From: an uncultured Aquimarina sp.
GTDB lineage: Bacteria > Bacteroidota > Bacteroidia > Flavobacteriales > Flavobacteriaceae
Direction: 5' to 3'
DNA: 64,000 bases
Assembly (NCBI GenBank): GCA_947496705.1
Contig: CANMDW010000003.1
Span: 591,622-655,621, forward strand
Each line of letters begins with the position of its first letter. The first letter of the stretch is position 1. Made by a program: the position numbers and the translations under genes. Under the pieces are notes generated by a model. It ran no database searches and had not been told where the DNA came from. It saw nothing but the letters and a program-made list of their open reading frames with translations. This document shows positions 55,623-64,000 of this stretch, one piece after another.

Positions 55623-56895
55623 AGGCTAAATCAAACCCCAGGTCTTTTCTATAATACATCTTATCAAAATGTAGTTTTTCTATATTTTGATAGGATTTTT
55701 TAAGTGCCTGCCTGAAATCTTCATCAAATGAAGTTATAGCTATTACTCTACCCCCATTGGTTACCACTGTATCTCCTTCGAGTTTTGTTCCTGCGTGAAA
55801 AACTATCGAATCTGAGATGGTATCAATACCTGTAATTTCTTTTCCTTTTTCATAGGATTCGGGATATCCTCCAGAAACAGTCATTACCGTGGTAGCACTT
55901 CTATCATCCAGTTCTAAATCGACGCTATCCAATGATTGATCTCCTACATGTCGAAATAGTTGAACCAAATCATTCTGTATTCTGGGCAGTACTGCTTCGG
56001 TCTCAGGATCACCCATACGCACGTTGTATTCGATTACTTTGGGGTCATTGCCTACTTTGATGAGTCCGATAAAAATAAAGCCCTTATAATCGATATTTTC
56101 TTTTACCAAACCGTCTACGGTAGGTTTAATAATTTGTTCTTCAATTTTGTTCATAAACGCTTTATCTGCAAAAGGCACCGGTGAGATCGCCCCCATGCCG
56201 CCTGTATTGAGTCCTGTATCTCCTTCTCCGATACGTTTATAGTCTTTGGCAGTTGGTAAGGTGAGATAGTTTTTACCATCGGTAAGTACAAAAACACTCA
56301 ATTCGATACCGTCCAGGAATTCTTCGATCACTACTTTTTCGCTGGCAGCACCAAATTTTTTATTGGTAAGCATATTTTCCAGTTCGGTTTTGGCTTCTTT
56401 AATATCTTGTAGTATCAAAACTCCTTTTCCGGCAGCCAAACCATCTGCTTTAAGTACATAAGGTGGGTTAAGGGTTTCCAAAAATTGTTTTCCATCTTCG
56501 ACTGTTGCTGCGGTAAAACTTTGATAGGCAGCTGTGGGAATATGATGTCTGAACAGAAATTCTTTGGCATACTCCTTACTTCCTTCCAGTTGTGCACCTT
56601 CTTTAGATGGGCCGATCACTACGATATTTTTTAGTTGAGTATCTTCTGCAAAATAATCACTAATCCCTTGTACCAAAGGATCCTCTGGGCCTACCACAAC
56701 CATCTCAATATTTTCTTTTAGCACCAGATCTCTCACTGCATCAAAATCTGTTACCGAAATAGGTATGTTGGTTGCTATTGCCGCTGTTCCGGCATTACCA
56801 GGGGCCACAAAAAGGTTGTCACAAAGGGGGCTTTGCACGATTTTATAGGCAAATGTATGTTCTCTACCTCCGGATCCGAGTACTAAAATGTTCAT
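55621..56895 (-). CDS. purD: Phosphoribosylamine-glycine ligase, 424 aa
   Basis: ATP-grasp enzyme of purine synthesis (5-phosphoribosylamine + glycine + ATP gives GAR). N-terminal LVLGSGGREHTFAYKI, the ATP-binding loop LKADGLAAGKGVLIL, the DFL/GIELSVFVLTDG segment and the signature RMGDPETEAVLPRIQNDL are present. Full length, cytoplasmic. It is not in an operon with other pur genes here. Confidence 0.98.
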   Translation of the reverse strand: MNILVLGSGGREHTFAYKIVQSPLCDNLFVAPGNAGTAAIATNIPISVTDFDAVRDLVLKENIEMVVVGPEDPLVQGISDYFAEDTQLKNIVVIGPSKEGAQLEGSKEYAKEFLFRHHIPTAAYQSFTAATVEDGKQFLETLNPPYVLKADGLAAGKGVLILQDIKEAKTELENMLTNKKFGAASEKVVIEEFLDGIELSVFVLTDGKNYLTLPTAKDYKRIGEGDTGLNTGGMGAISPVPFADKAFMNKIEEQIIKPTVDGLVKENIDYKGFIFIGLIKVGNDPKVIEYNVRMGDPETEAVLPRIQNDLVQLFRHVGDQSLDSVDLELDDRSATTVMTVSGGYPESYEKGKEITGIDTISDSIVFHAGTKLEGDTVVTNGGRVIAITSFDEDFRQALKKSYQNIEKLHFDKMYYRKDLGFDLA

Positions 56896-57249
56896 GGTTA
56901 ATTAATTTGTTTTTTAATATAAGATTGAACATTCCCCCTTCAAAGGGAATCTACATCCTCTTAAGGGAATTTTTTGAAAAATATTAGGGTCTAATTTCAT
57001 TCATTTAACTTAACTACAATTCTCAAGGCAGCAAAAATAGTTGATTCGTAATTCTATTACTAATGGTTTGGATTAAAAACTTTGGTTTTTAACGTAACAT
57101 TTTCGAGGAAGCTATTATACTATGCTTATAATATCCTTTTGTAAACTTGATCTGGGTAGGTGTAATGAAGTTCGGACAATTACTTATGTATGTACAGCGT
57201 GGAAAAAATTTCTGCGCTAGTTTATTCTAACAATTAATCAGCTAAACTA
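56896..57249. other. Intergenic stretch without a recognisable gene
   Basis: Contains a short hairpin ATTCCCCCTTCAAAGGGAAT (about 56931-56950) behind purD's start. I see nothing else convincing. AT-rich. Confidence 0.3.
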
Positions 57250-57507
57250 TTACTTGTTATAATGATATCGACAAGATGCGATTAATAATTTTTCCTCTGT
57301 ATATTTATAAACTAATCGATGTTCTGAGGTGATCCGTCTTGACCAATATCCCTGTAAATCCCCTTTTAACGCTTCTGGTTTTCCTATTCCTTCAAAAGGT
57401 GTATGCATACTTTTCAACAATTCATTTATCCTCTTAACTATCTTCTTATCTACTTTTTGCCAATACAGATAATCATTCCAACATGATGAAGACCAGACCA
57501 GTTTCAT
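57250..57507 (-). CDS. YoeB/Txe-type mRNA interferase toxin, 85 aa
   Basis: RelE-superfamily ribosome-dependent endoribonuclease. The catalytic set of E. coli YoeB (E46, R65, H83, Y84) appears here one position earlier: E45, R64, H82 and Y83 (GKPEALKGDLQGYWSRRI, SEHRLVYKY, SCRYHYNK). Normal length; the frame is intact and overlaps the antitoxin frame by 4 bases. Its antitoxin gene seems frameshifted, so the toxin may be free, silent, or still controlled by the C-terminal half. Confidence 0.93.
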   Translation of the reverse strand: MKLVWSSSCWNDYLYWQKVDKKIVKRINELLKSMHTPFEGIGKPEALKGDLQGYWSRRITSEHRLVYKYTEEKLLIASCRYHYNK

Positions 57508-57747
57508 TCTTCAATCATATCTTTTTGAATGCCCTTGTCTTTTTCTAACTCTTCAATAGCGTTTAATAAAACTTCCCGGTTCTTTCCTGTTAGTAAATAT
57601 GTGGTCTCTTTTAAAGAATTATATTCATCTAAAGATATGACCACCAGGTCCTTTCCTCCTTTTCTCTTGATCACTAACATCATCAACTACTTTATCTAAC
57701 CAATGTTTTAAATTTGAGCGAAAATCTGTATAATTAACTATTTCCAT
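57504..57747 (-). pseudogene. Phd/YefM-type antitoxin, frameshifted
   Basis: The family start MEIVNYTDFRSNLKHWLDKVVDD is present from an ATG at 57747, but that frame continues as a wrong peptide (VSDQEKRRKGPGG) to a stop. The rest of the antitoxin (MLVIKRKGGKDLVVISLDEYNSLKET and the YoeB-binding tail) follows in another frame, from about 57690 to 57504. One base is missing or extra near GATGATGTTAGTGATCAAG (about 57675-57693). Alone, the second part is a 60-residue frame starting with ATG at 57686, which would lack most of the DNA-binding domain but keep the toxin-binding part. Confidence 0.75.
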
Positions 57748-57753
57748 ACCGCA

Positions 57754-57795
57754 AATACATAAAAAAGTACTTAAAAAGGTACTTTTTTATGTATT
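57754..57795. promoter_or_regulatory. 17-bp perfect inverted repeat upstream of the antitoxin
   Basis: AATACATAAAAAAGTAC at 57754-57770 and its exact reverse complement at 57779-57795, with an 8-base loop. It lies 7 bases before the antitoxin ATG, where YefM-YoeB complexes bind in other bacteria. It also covers the stop codon of the O-antigen ligase gene and has T-rich ends, so it may be terminator and operator at once. Confidence 0.6.
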
Positions 57796-59103
57796 ATTCT
57801 TCATGGTAGGCTCATTACGAATAATCCTGCTACTCAAAATACTACGTTTTTTGAGTAATAAAGGGATCACGATAGAAAAGAACACAATACCATTGAACCG
57901 CACCAGCATCGATTCAAAAAGCAGTGATATAAAGAGAATCAAAAAGACCGAAAACTCATTGCGGCTTCTTTTCATACGAACTGCCAATAAAACAAAAATA
58001 CTTACCAAAACCCCAAAACCTATAATGCCACTTTGTAAATACGTTTGTAAGAACTGGTTATGTGCATTGTATCGATTTTGAAAATTATGCACATAGTTTA
58101 GTTCTTTATATTTTTCGATCAACACCTCATTGGTATCGCCCAATCCATATCCCAATACAGGAGCCTCTTGTATTAACTTGAAACTGGCATTCCAGGTGAG
58201 CAATCTGGATTGCTCTACCGCTGTATTATCAGTTTCCAACGTTTTTCTAAAGTCTTCTCCATTGGCATAAAAATCAAATACATGAGGGTTGTTTAAAAAC
58301 ACCAATACTCCTAAAAAAAATAGTATGGCCATGGTGTATTTTTTACTTTTATCTGTAATGTTAAAAATCAATAGCAGGGACATAATAGCCAAAATTAAAT
58401 ATGCTGCTCTGGATGCCAATAAAAAAAGGTATACAAACAATACTATAATAACCAGTAGCTGTGTTTTGGATTCCAGCTTATTTTTAAGATAGTAACTCAA
58501 CACCAGCAGTATATACAATGAAATGTAACTTGGGTTTACCGATTTTGAAAATTCTGTGGTAATAAAATGATGCCATGCTTCTATAAAAGCATCAAATACT
58601 ATTGACACCCATTCTAGCGAAGTGTCAAAAAAAGTGATGTTTTCTTTTATAATGTAAAATACTTCGTACAAAGCCATTGAAAGATTGATGAAAAAAGACA
58701 CGATCAATCCCAGCAATAAAAAATCGAATAACTTTTTTACCGAGGAAGCATCCTCTTTAACAAACAAAAAAATTATTGGGAAAAACAGTAAGGATAATGA
58801 CCGCTGCAACAAATTGAACCCGTCAGAGATATTCTCTGTATAGATCAAACTGAAGGACATGATTATAAAATACAAAGGAAACAGCAGTAAGGCTTTATTG
58901 TCTGGGAACAATTCCTGCTTAAATCTAAATATATTAACAATCCCCAGTACAATTGAAATAATAAAAAAAGGAGTAGGAAGGTTAATCCCCAGAGGTAGCA
59001 GAAAAAAAGCAATAAACAGGCTATTCCAGAAGGTCATTACTAGCCAATGGTCTTCTTTATAAAATAAGTTAATAACGCTGTTTATGATGTTACCTATTTG
59101 CAC
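57787..59103 (-). CDS. O-antigen ligase family protein, 438 aa
   Basis: About ten to twelve membrane helices and the Wzy_C/WaaL-type region around VLGYGLGDTNEVLIEKYKE and HNFQNRYNAHNQFLQTYLQSGIIGFGVL, with the conserved H-N-x-F/L pattern. It would join polysaccharide chains to lipid A core or polymerise repeats in the periplasm. It belongs with the capsule/O-antigen genes at 59574-64000, although a 470-base gap separates them. Confidence 0.85.
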   Translation of the reverse strand: MQIGNIINSVINLFYKEDHWLVMTFWNSLFIAFFLLPLGINLPTPFFIISIVLGIVNIFRFKQELFPDNKALLLFPLYFIIMSFSLIYTENISDGFNLLQRSLSLLFFPIIFLFVKEDASSVKKLFDFLLLGLIVSFFINLSMALYEVFYIIKENITFFDTSLEWVSIVFDAFIEAWHHFITTEFSKSVNPSYISLYILLVLSYYLKNKLESKTQLLVIIVLFVYLFLLASRAAYLILAIMSLLLIFNITDKSKKYTMAILFFLGVLVFLNNPHVFDFYANGEDFRKTLETDNTAVEQSRLLTWNASFKLIQEAPVLGYGLGDTNEVLIEKYKELNYVHNFQNRYNAHNQFLQTYLQSGIIGFGVLVSIFVLLAVRMKRSRNEFSVFLILFISLLFESMLVRFNGIVFFSIVIPLLLKKRSILSSRIIRNEPTMKNNT

Positions 59104-59179
59104 TTGGTTGTTTAGTCTATTATGAAATAATTAACGGTTTTTAAGGGATTGTATTTTGATGTTTGTTGGATATTATGAT

Positions 59180-59375
59180 TATCCGCAATTATGCCAGTAC
59201 AAAAATTCCAAGTATTTTCTTCACCTTTTAGTCCCGATAGCTATCGGGAGGGGTAAAAAGAAAATGCTGAAAATTCAGTTCTGTACCCCTTGCCCTAAAG
59301 CCCGCCTGGCCAGTCGGACAGGGGAGTAACTGAATTTTCAATAGTATAAAATGAGCACTGGCATAATTGCGGATA
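59180..59375. repeat. Nested inverted-repeat element, about 196 bp
   Basis: Outer perfect arms TATCCGCAATTATGCCAGT-type at 59180-59198 and 59357-59375 (19 bases); inner arms TGAAAATTCAGTT at 59268-59280 and 59328-59340. Between them are a separate palindrome CCCGATAGCTATCGGG at 59233-59248 and a GC-rich segment. The element fills part of the 470-base gap 59104-59573 and has no gene. Confidence 0.6.
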
Positions 59376-59464
59376 TATGTTTTGAATATTATCAAAGAAC
59401 TCATTTGAAATCTGATGGATGCCAATACTCATCTCCACTTTAAAATCCAGCAGTCTTCAAAAAG

Positions 59465-59522
59465 ATCCCGAAGCAAGCCTGGCGGTTTACCTAACTTTTG
59501 GTAAGCAAGACAGGTTCGGGAT
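59465..59522. repeat. GC-rich hairpin with TCCCGAA/TTCGGGA arms
   Basis: ATCCCGAA at 59465-59472 and TTCGGGAT at 59515-59522, with inner CCTG/CAGG and TTACC/GGTAA pairs. Similar in kind to the dispersed GC-rich repeats, but not a clear copy of that family. Possible terminator for the minus-strand genes. Confidence 0.5.
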
Positions 59523-59573
59523 TAATTCGATCAACAACGTTCAATGCGCTTTGCTTTTGAACGCTGGGTCTCA

Positions 59574-60920
59574 TTAATACGCTTTTTCTTCTCCTTTGAT
59601 CGCATTGATAATAGTTATAATCACGATTTTGATATCTAATAGCAGTGACCAGTTTTCAACATAAAAAATATCGTATTTGACCCGGTTAATGATATCTTTA
59701 TTGGACTCTATTTCTCCTCTAAAGCCGCTTACCTGAGCTAATCCTGTGATGCCTGGTTTCACAAAATGACGCACCATAAATTTGTCTACTCGTTGTGCGA
59801 ACTCCTCATTGTGTTTTACCATATGTGGTCTGGGCCCTACCACAGACATGTCACCTTTAAGCACATTAAGAAATTGTGGTAATTCGTCTATACTGGTTCT
59901 TCTTATAATTTTTCCAATTTTGGTTACTCTTGCATCACCTTTTGTTGCCTGATTCGCACTTTTGCTGGGTTTCATAGACCGGTATTTATAACAATAAAAT
60001 TCTCGATAGTCCAATCCATTACGTCGTTGTTTAAAAAAAATCGGACCTCTGGATTCTAGTTGAATAAGTAATGCAATTAAGGGAGTAAGCCAAGAAAGAA
60101 TACCAACCAAAACAAATAAAGATAGTGCAATATCAAATGTTCTCTTTACAAACTTGTTAATAGAGTCATCCAAGGGAATCTCACGAAAGGATAACACAGG
60201 GATGTATTCGTAATAATTAAAAACTAATTTTTTGGTAAAAATATCCTTGTTGTCTGGAATGAATTTTAAGATCTTTAAATTATTTTCAGTAAAAGTGACA
60301 ACATCCCGTAATTGGCTATTGGTTAATTCTGCAATAGAGCAATATACTTCATCGATATCATTTTCTACGATATAGTCAAAGCAGCTATCCCAATCAAATT
60401 CGTTTTCTCTAACACAAAATTTCTTCTGAAATTTGTACCCAAATTCTGATTTTTCTTTAAAAATCTTTATGAGTTGATTTGTTTTTTTATTATCTCCAAT
60501 AACTACTACTCTTCTAATATTGCCGCCAAAAACTTCTCGATATTTTGATAATAAATACAACAAAAGAAACTTAGAAAATGTGACAAATCCTACTATAGTA
60601 ATAAAGTATTTTGCCATTTCAAATCTGGATATGCCGGGTTGCTTAAAAAAGCCGATAAAAGCATATAGAATTAAGGCAAAAATCAAAAATTGTCTAATCA
60701 GTGCAGCGAGAACCTGAATGACATTTGAAAATCTTTTTATATCATAAAACTTGTTTTTTATGGACAGAATAATCCATAAAACTGAAATATAGATCGAAAA
60801 TAAAATACTCTGGTTGATATTAATTTCAAATAACGATATAGCAAGATTTATAATCAATACATCTATCAGCCCAAAAATTGGTTTTATATATATTGAATAC
60901 CGACCTATCTTGCTACTCAT
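59574..60920 (-). CDS. Polyprenyl glycosylphosphotransferase (WcaJ/WbaP-like), 448 aa
   Basis: Begins polysaccharide assembly by transferring a sugar-1-phosphate to undecaprenyl phosphate. Four N-terminal membrane helices, a central CoA-binding-like domain (RRVVVIGDNKKTNQLIKIF) and the C-terminal bacterial sugar transferase domain (KRTFDIALSLFVLVGILSW, IFFKQRRNGLDYREFYCYKYRSM, DELPQFLNVLKGDMSVVGPRP) are all present. Inner-membrane protein. In an operon with the UDP-sugar genes that follow upstream (12-base gap). Confidence 0.93.
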   Translation of the reverse strand: MSSKIGRYSIYIKPIFGLIDVLIINLAISLFEININQSILFSIYISVLWIILSIKNKFYDIKRFSNVIQVLAALIRQFLIFALILYAFIGFFKQPGISRFEMAKYFITIVGFVTFSKFLLLYLLSKYREVFGGNIRRVVVIGDNKKTNQLIKIFKEKSEFGYKFQKKFCVRENEFDWDSCFDYIVENDIDEVYCSIAELTNSQLRDVVTFTENNLKILKFIPDNKDIFTKKLVFNYYEYIPVLSFREIPLDDSINKFVKRTFDIALSLFVLVGILSWLTPLIALLIQLESRGPIFFKQRRNGLDYREFYCYKYRSMKPSKSANQATKGDARVTKIGKIIRRTSIDELPQFLNVLKGDMSVVGPRPHMVKHNEEFAQRVDKFMVRHFVKPGITGLAQVSGFRGEIESNKDIINRVKYDIFYVENWSLLLDIKIVIITIINAIKGEEKAY

Positions 60921-60932
60921 ACTATGCTTTTA

Positions 60933-61910
60933 TCAGTTTTTAGTAAAGCCTCTATGTTCATTTTTTTGCAGTTCTTCAGCAGAAAATCCTTTAAAATAAT
61001 CCAGGGTTGCTTTCATTCCTTTAAGTCTATTCACTTTTGGTTCCCATCCTAAAATTTCTTTTGCCCTGGTGATATCGGGTTGTCGCTGTAAAGGATCATT
61101 AACCGGCAATGGTTGATATACTACTTTTTGATCGGTTCCTGTTAATCGTATAATTTCTTCTGCAAATTCCTTTATGGTGATCTCATCGGGATTACCAATA
61201 TTAACAGGATATACATAATCACTAAAAAGCAACCTATAAATTCCTTCAACCTGATCATCTACATAACAAAAAGAGCGGGTTTGCAGGCCGTCACCAAATA
61301 TAGTTAAATCTTCACCTCTTAACGCCTGGCCTATAAATGCAGGAACCACACGGCCATCATTAAGTCGCATTCTGGGGCCGTAGGTATTAAAAATACGTGC
61401 GATTCTCGTTTCCAATCCATGATAGGTATGGTATGCCATGGTGATCGATTCCTGAAAGCGTTTGGCTTCATCATAAACGCCCCGAGGGCCAATTGTGTTT
61501 ACATTTCCGTAATAGTCCTCATTCTGTGGATGCACCAACGGATCCCCGTACACTTCGCTTGTTGAGGCGATTAAAATTCTGGCTTTTTTTTCTTTTGCCA
61601 GTCCCAACAAATTATGGGTGCCCAAAGAACCTACTTTTAAAGTCTGGATAGGAATTTTCAGGTAATCTATAGGGCTTGCCGGAGAAGCAAAATGAAGAAT
61701 ATAATCTAACTTTCCAGGAACATACACAAATTTTGTGATATCATGATGGTAAAATTCGAAGTTTTTTAGCTTGAACAGATGCTCAATATTCTTCAGGTCT
61801 CCCGTGATTAGATTGTCCATGCCTATCACAAAAAAACCCTCCTTGATAAACCGATCACATAAATGCGACCCTAAAAATCCTGCTGCTCCGGTGATGAGTA
61901 CTTTTTGCAT
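60933..61910 (-). CDS. UDP-glucuronate decarboxylase, 325 aa
   Basis: SDR-fold enzyme making UDP-xylose from UDP-glucuronate. N-terminal [18 protein letters not shown] (Rossmann) and active site STSEVYGDP with Y-x-x-x-K in [12 protein letters not shown]. The [23 protein letters not shown] segment is typical of UXS. The gene lies just after UDP-glucose dehydrogenase (1-base gap), which supplies its substrate, so together they convert UDP-glucose to UDP-xylose for the capsule or O-antigen. Confidence 0.9.
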   Translation of the reverse strand: MQKVLITGAAGFLGSHLCDRFIKEGFFVIGMDNLITGDLKNIEHLFKLKNFEFYHHDITKFVYVPGKLDYILHFASPASPIDYLKIPIQTLKVGSLGTHNLLGLAKEKKARILIASTSEVYGDPLVHPQNEDYYGNVNTIGPRGVYDEAKRFQESITMAYHTYHGLETRIARIFNTYGPRMRLNDGRVVPAFIGQALRGEDLTIFGDGLQTRSFCYVDDQVEGIYRLLFSDYVYPVNIGNPDEITIKEFAEEIIRLTGTDQKVVYQPLPVNDPLQRQPDITRAKEILGWEPKVNRLKGMKATLDYFKGFSAEELQKNEHRGFTKN

Positions 61911-61911
61911 G

Positions 61912-63225
61912 TTATCTTTTTATATCTTTTCTTCCTATAGAAAAATAAGAGATCCCTTCTTTTTCTATATCCTGGACATCATATAAATTTCTGCCATCAA
62001 AAATAACGTTGTTGTTCAGGCTTTCTTTTATTTTGTTAAAATCAGGAGTTCTGAAAATGCTCCACTCTGTACAGATGATCAAAGCATCAGCATTTTCGAG
62101 CGTCTCATACATCGAGTTAGCAAAACTAATCTTATTTCCATACTTTCGGGCTACATTCTTCATAGCTTCAGGATCGAATGTCTGAACTTTTGCTCCCATA
62201 CTTAATAATGCATCAATAACATCCAGAGCGGGTGCTTCCCGAATGTCATCGGTTTCCGGTTTAAATGCCAATCCCCAAATGGCAAAAGTTTTTCCCTGCA
62301 GATCATTGTTGAAATACTTTTTAATCTTTGGGATTAGGGCTACTTTTTGACCCTTATTCACGTTAATAACGGCTTCCAAAATCCGGAAATTGTAGTCATC
62401 ATCTTTCCCGGATTTATGCAAGGCCTTTACATCTTTTGGGAAACAAGACCCTCCATATCCGATCCCGGGAAATAAAAATCGTTTACCAATACGAGAATCT
62501 GTTCCCATACCAATTCTCACTTTATCTACATCTGCCCCCACTTTTTCACAGTAATTTGCAATCTCATTCATAAAAGTAATTTTAGTAGCTAAAAAGGAAT
62601 TAGCTGCATATTTGGTTAGTTCTGCAGATTTTTCATCCATCACGATAATAGGATTGCCGGATCTTACAAATGGATTATATAACCTCTTCATTAGGTCGAT
62701 AGCTTTTTCGGAACTAGCCCCAATTACAATTCTTTCCGGTTTTAAAAAATCATCTACGGCGAAACCCTCTCTCAAAAATTCTGGATTTGATACTACATCA
62801 AATTCACATTGTGCATTTTTTGTAATAACTTTTTTTACTTTTTCTGCAGTTCCTACAGGTACCGTACTTTTATCTACAATTATTTTATAATCTTTAATTA
62901 GCCTGCCAATCTCCTCAGACACTCCTAATACATAAGATAAATCGGCGGCACCATCACCGTTATCTGGTGTAGGTAATGCCAAAAAGATAATTTCTCCGTG
63001 ATTTAATCCTTCTTCTAAAGAAGTTGTAAACCTTAAGCGGTTTGCTTTGATGTTTCTTTCAAAAAGAGCATCAAGATGAGGTTCATAAATAGGAACGTTT
63101 CCTAATCTCATTTTTTGAACCTTCTGTGCATCAATGTCTACGCAAACTACTTCATTACCGGTTTCGGCCAGACAGGTTCCAGTAACTAACCCAACATATC
63201 CTGTGCCTATTACTGATATTTTCAT
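61912..63225 (-). CDS. ugd: UDP-glucose 6-dehydrogenase, 437 aa
   Basis: Oxidises UDP-glucose to UDP-glucuronate with NAD+. Nucleotide motif [17 protein letters not shown] at the start, [14 protein letters not shown], the [20 protein letters not shown] segment and the catalytic cysteine in [16 protein letters not shown]. Full length. It overlaps the next gene by four bases and precedes the decarboxylase; a single operon. Confidence 0.95.
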   Translation of the reverse strand: MKISVIGTGYVGLVTGTCLAETGNEVVCVDIDAQKVQKMRLGNVPIYEPHLDALFERNIKANRLRFTTSLEEGLNHGEIIFLALPTPDNGDGAADLSYVLGVSEEIGRLIKDYKIIVDKSTVPVGTAEKVKKVITKNAQCEFDVVSNPEFLREGFAVDDFLKPERIVIGASSEKAIDLMKRLYNPFVRSGNPIIVMDEKSAELTKYAANSFLATKITFMNEIANYCEKVGADVDKVRIGMGTDSRIGKRFLFPGIGYGGSCFPKDVKALHKSGKDDDYNFRILEAVINVNKGQKVALIPKIKKYFNNDLQGKTFAIWGLAFKPETDDIREAPALDVIDALLSMGAKVQTFDPEAMKNVARKYGNKISFANSMYETLENADALIICTEWSIFRTPDFNKIKESLNNNVIFDGRNLYDVQDIEKEGISYFSIGRKDIKR

Positions 63226-64000
63226 TTTTCATACTTTAAAAAATCATTATACTTAGTCTTTACAAAATTTTCTATCTCCTTTTCAAATCGTTCTTTTGAA
63301 AACTTTAAAGAATGTTCACGAATCTTTTCATAATCAAAGCTAAGTTTTTCAAATTGATAAATTGCTTCAATTATAGAATTAACATTTTGTTCTCTAAATA
63401 ACACCCCTGTCTCATTATTTACTATAGTTTCTGTAAGACCTCCTTTTCCTAACCCTATAACTGGTGTCCCACAAGCCTGTGCCTCAACAGGAGCTATACC
63501 AAAATCCTCTATTCCAGAATGTATAAAGCCCTTAGCCTCTTTTATTAATTTATAAACTTCATCTGCTTCTAAAAATCCCGTAAACGAAATATTTTTTTTA
63601 GCTATTTTTCTTAGGGATTGAAGTTTTGAACCATTCCCAACGACTATTAATTTATTTCCTAGAATATTGAATGCTTCAACTATTAAATCAAAACGTTTAT
63701 ATGGCTCTAATCGTCCAACTGTTATGAAATAATCTTTTTTATCCTTTTCAAGTTTAAATTTTGCAACATCAACAGGAGGATAAATAACTGTTGAATCACG
63801 TTTGTACGTTTTTTTCACCCAATTCTGAACAAAAAAAGAATTTGTAATAATATGGTCCGGACGCTGAGCTTGCTTTACATCTTTATTTTGTAAAAATTTA
63901 ATTATCGGAGTTAAAAAAATATACATTTTCCCAAAATAAAGTTTTTTGTCGTCCCAAATATATTTGAAATTTCGAGCTTGAAAATAAGAAATATGCAACT
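63222..64000 (-). CDS. GT4 glycosyltransferase, N-terminal part outside window
   Basis: The reading frame stays open to the right edge, so the start is missing; the seeming first codon at 63998 is TTG and internal. The visible GT-B C-terminal half has the donor-site signatures VGRLEPYKRFDLIVEAF, GNGSKLQSLRKIAKKNISFTG, SGIEDFGIAPVEAQACGTPVIGLGKGG, typical of GT4/WbaZ-like transferases. It adds a sugar to the polysaccharide on the cytoplasmic face. First gene seen of the cluster 59574-64000. Confidence 0.9.
   Translation of the reverse strand, partial: LHISYFQARNFKYIWDDKKLYFGKMYIFLTPIIKFLQNKDVKQAQRPDHIITNSFFVQNWVKKTYKRDSTVIYPPVDVAKFKLEKDKKDYFITVGRLEPYKRFDLIVEAFNILGNKLIVVGNGSKLQSLRKIAKKNISFTGFLEADEVYKLIKEAKGFIHSGIEDFGIAPVEAQACGTPVIGLGKGGLTETIVNNETGVLFREQNVNSIIEAIYQFEKLSFDYEKIREHSLKFSKERFEKEIENFVKTKYNDFLKYEK

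Overview
The window comes from a low-GC member of the Bacteroidota, almost certainly family Flavobacteriaceae. A marine genus such as Aquimarina is my guess, not something the sequence proves. The evidence is a type IX secretion substrate with a C-terminal sorting domain, a SprE/PorW-like gliding lipoprotein, an HU-CCDC81-SPOR protein, DUF4292, DUF5687, DUF6427 and DUF6341 family proteins, many SPII lipoproteins, and a split F-type ATP synthase operon (a, c, b, delta, alpha, gamma) without beta and epsilon.

Layout. 1-9.4 kb: two tandem Asp-box/BNR-type secreted proteins (one cut by the window edge), several lipoproteins and a Tat-exported glycoside hydrolase. 9.8-13.8 kb: acetyltransferase, ALDH7-type aldehyde dehydrogenase and 3-hydroxyanthranilate dioxygenase (tryptophan/kynurenine catabolism), plus a flavobacterial lipoprotein. 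14-18.7 kb: gpsA, a tandem pair of NTF2-like proteins, a mercaptopyruvate sulfurtransferase and a GH3 enzyme. 18.7-25.3 kb: a small conserved protein, an XRE regulator, a tricorn-type protease, and an AraC/GyrI-like regulator followed by a small membrane protein, a fatty-acid hydroxylase and an NTF2-like protein. 25.3-36.4 kb: dprA, a SPOR protein, a thioesterase, a patch of decayed genes, then an envelope operon (flippase, dut, nucleotidyltransferase, TPR, DUF4292, EnvC-like). 36.6-46.2 kb: the atp operon with AtpZ, bactofilin and SprE. 46.5-50 kb: ABC exporter and a flavin/2Fe-2S reductase. 50.1-51.3 kb: a Panacea-domain toxin-antitoxin pair. 51.3-57 kb: glycosyltransferase 9, DUF4254, an adenine methylase, DUF6427, DUF6341 and purD. 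57.2-57.8 kb: a YoeB toxin with a frameshifted antitoxin. 57.8-64 kb: polysaccharide biosynthesis (O-antigen ligase, polyprenyl glycosylphosphotransferase, UDP-xylose synthase, UDP-glucose dehydrogenase, glycosyltransferase), running off the right edge.

The points most worth following are: the Panacea-domain antitoxin with an unassigned partner; matching palindrome-plus-promoter units in front of the AraC gene and the operon behind it; a four-helix-bundle gene bounded by inverted repeats inside the atp operon; the frameshifted YefM-like antitoxin next to an intact YoeB; and several families of short dispersed palindromic repeats, one of which supplies the last codons of a gene.
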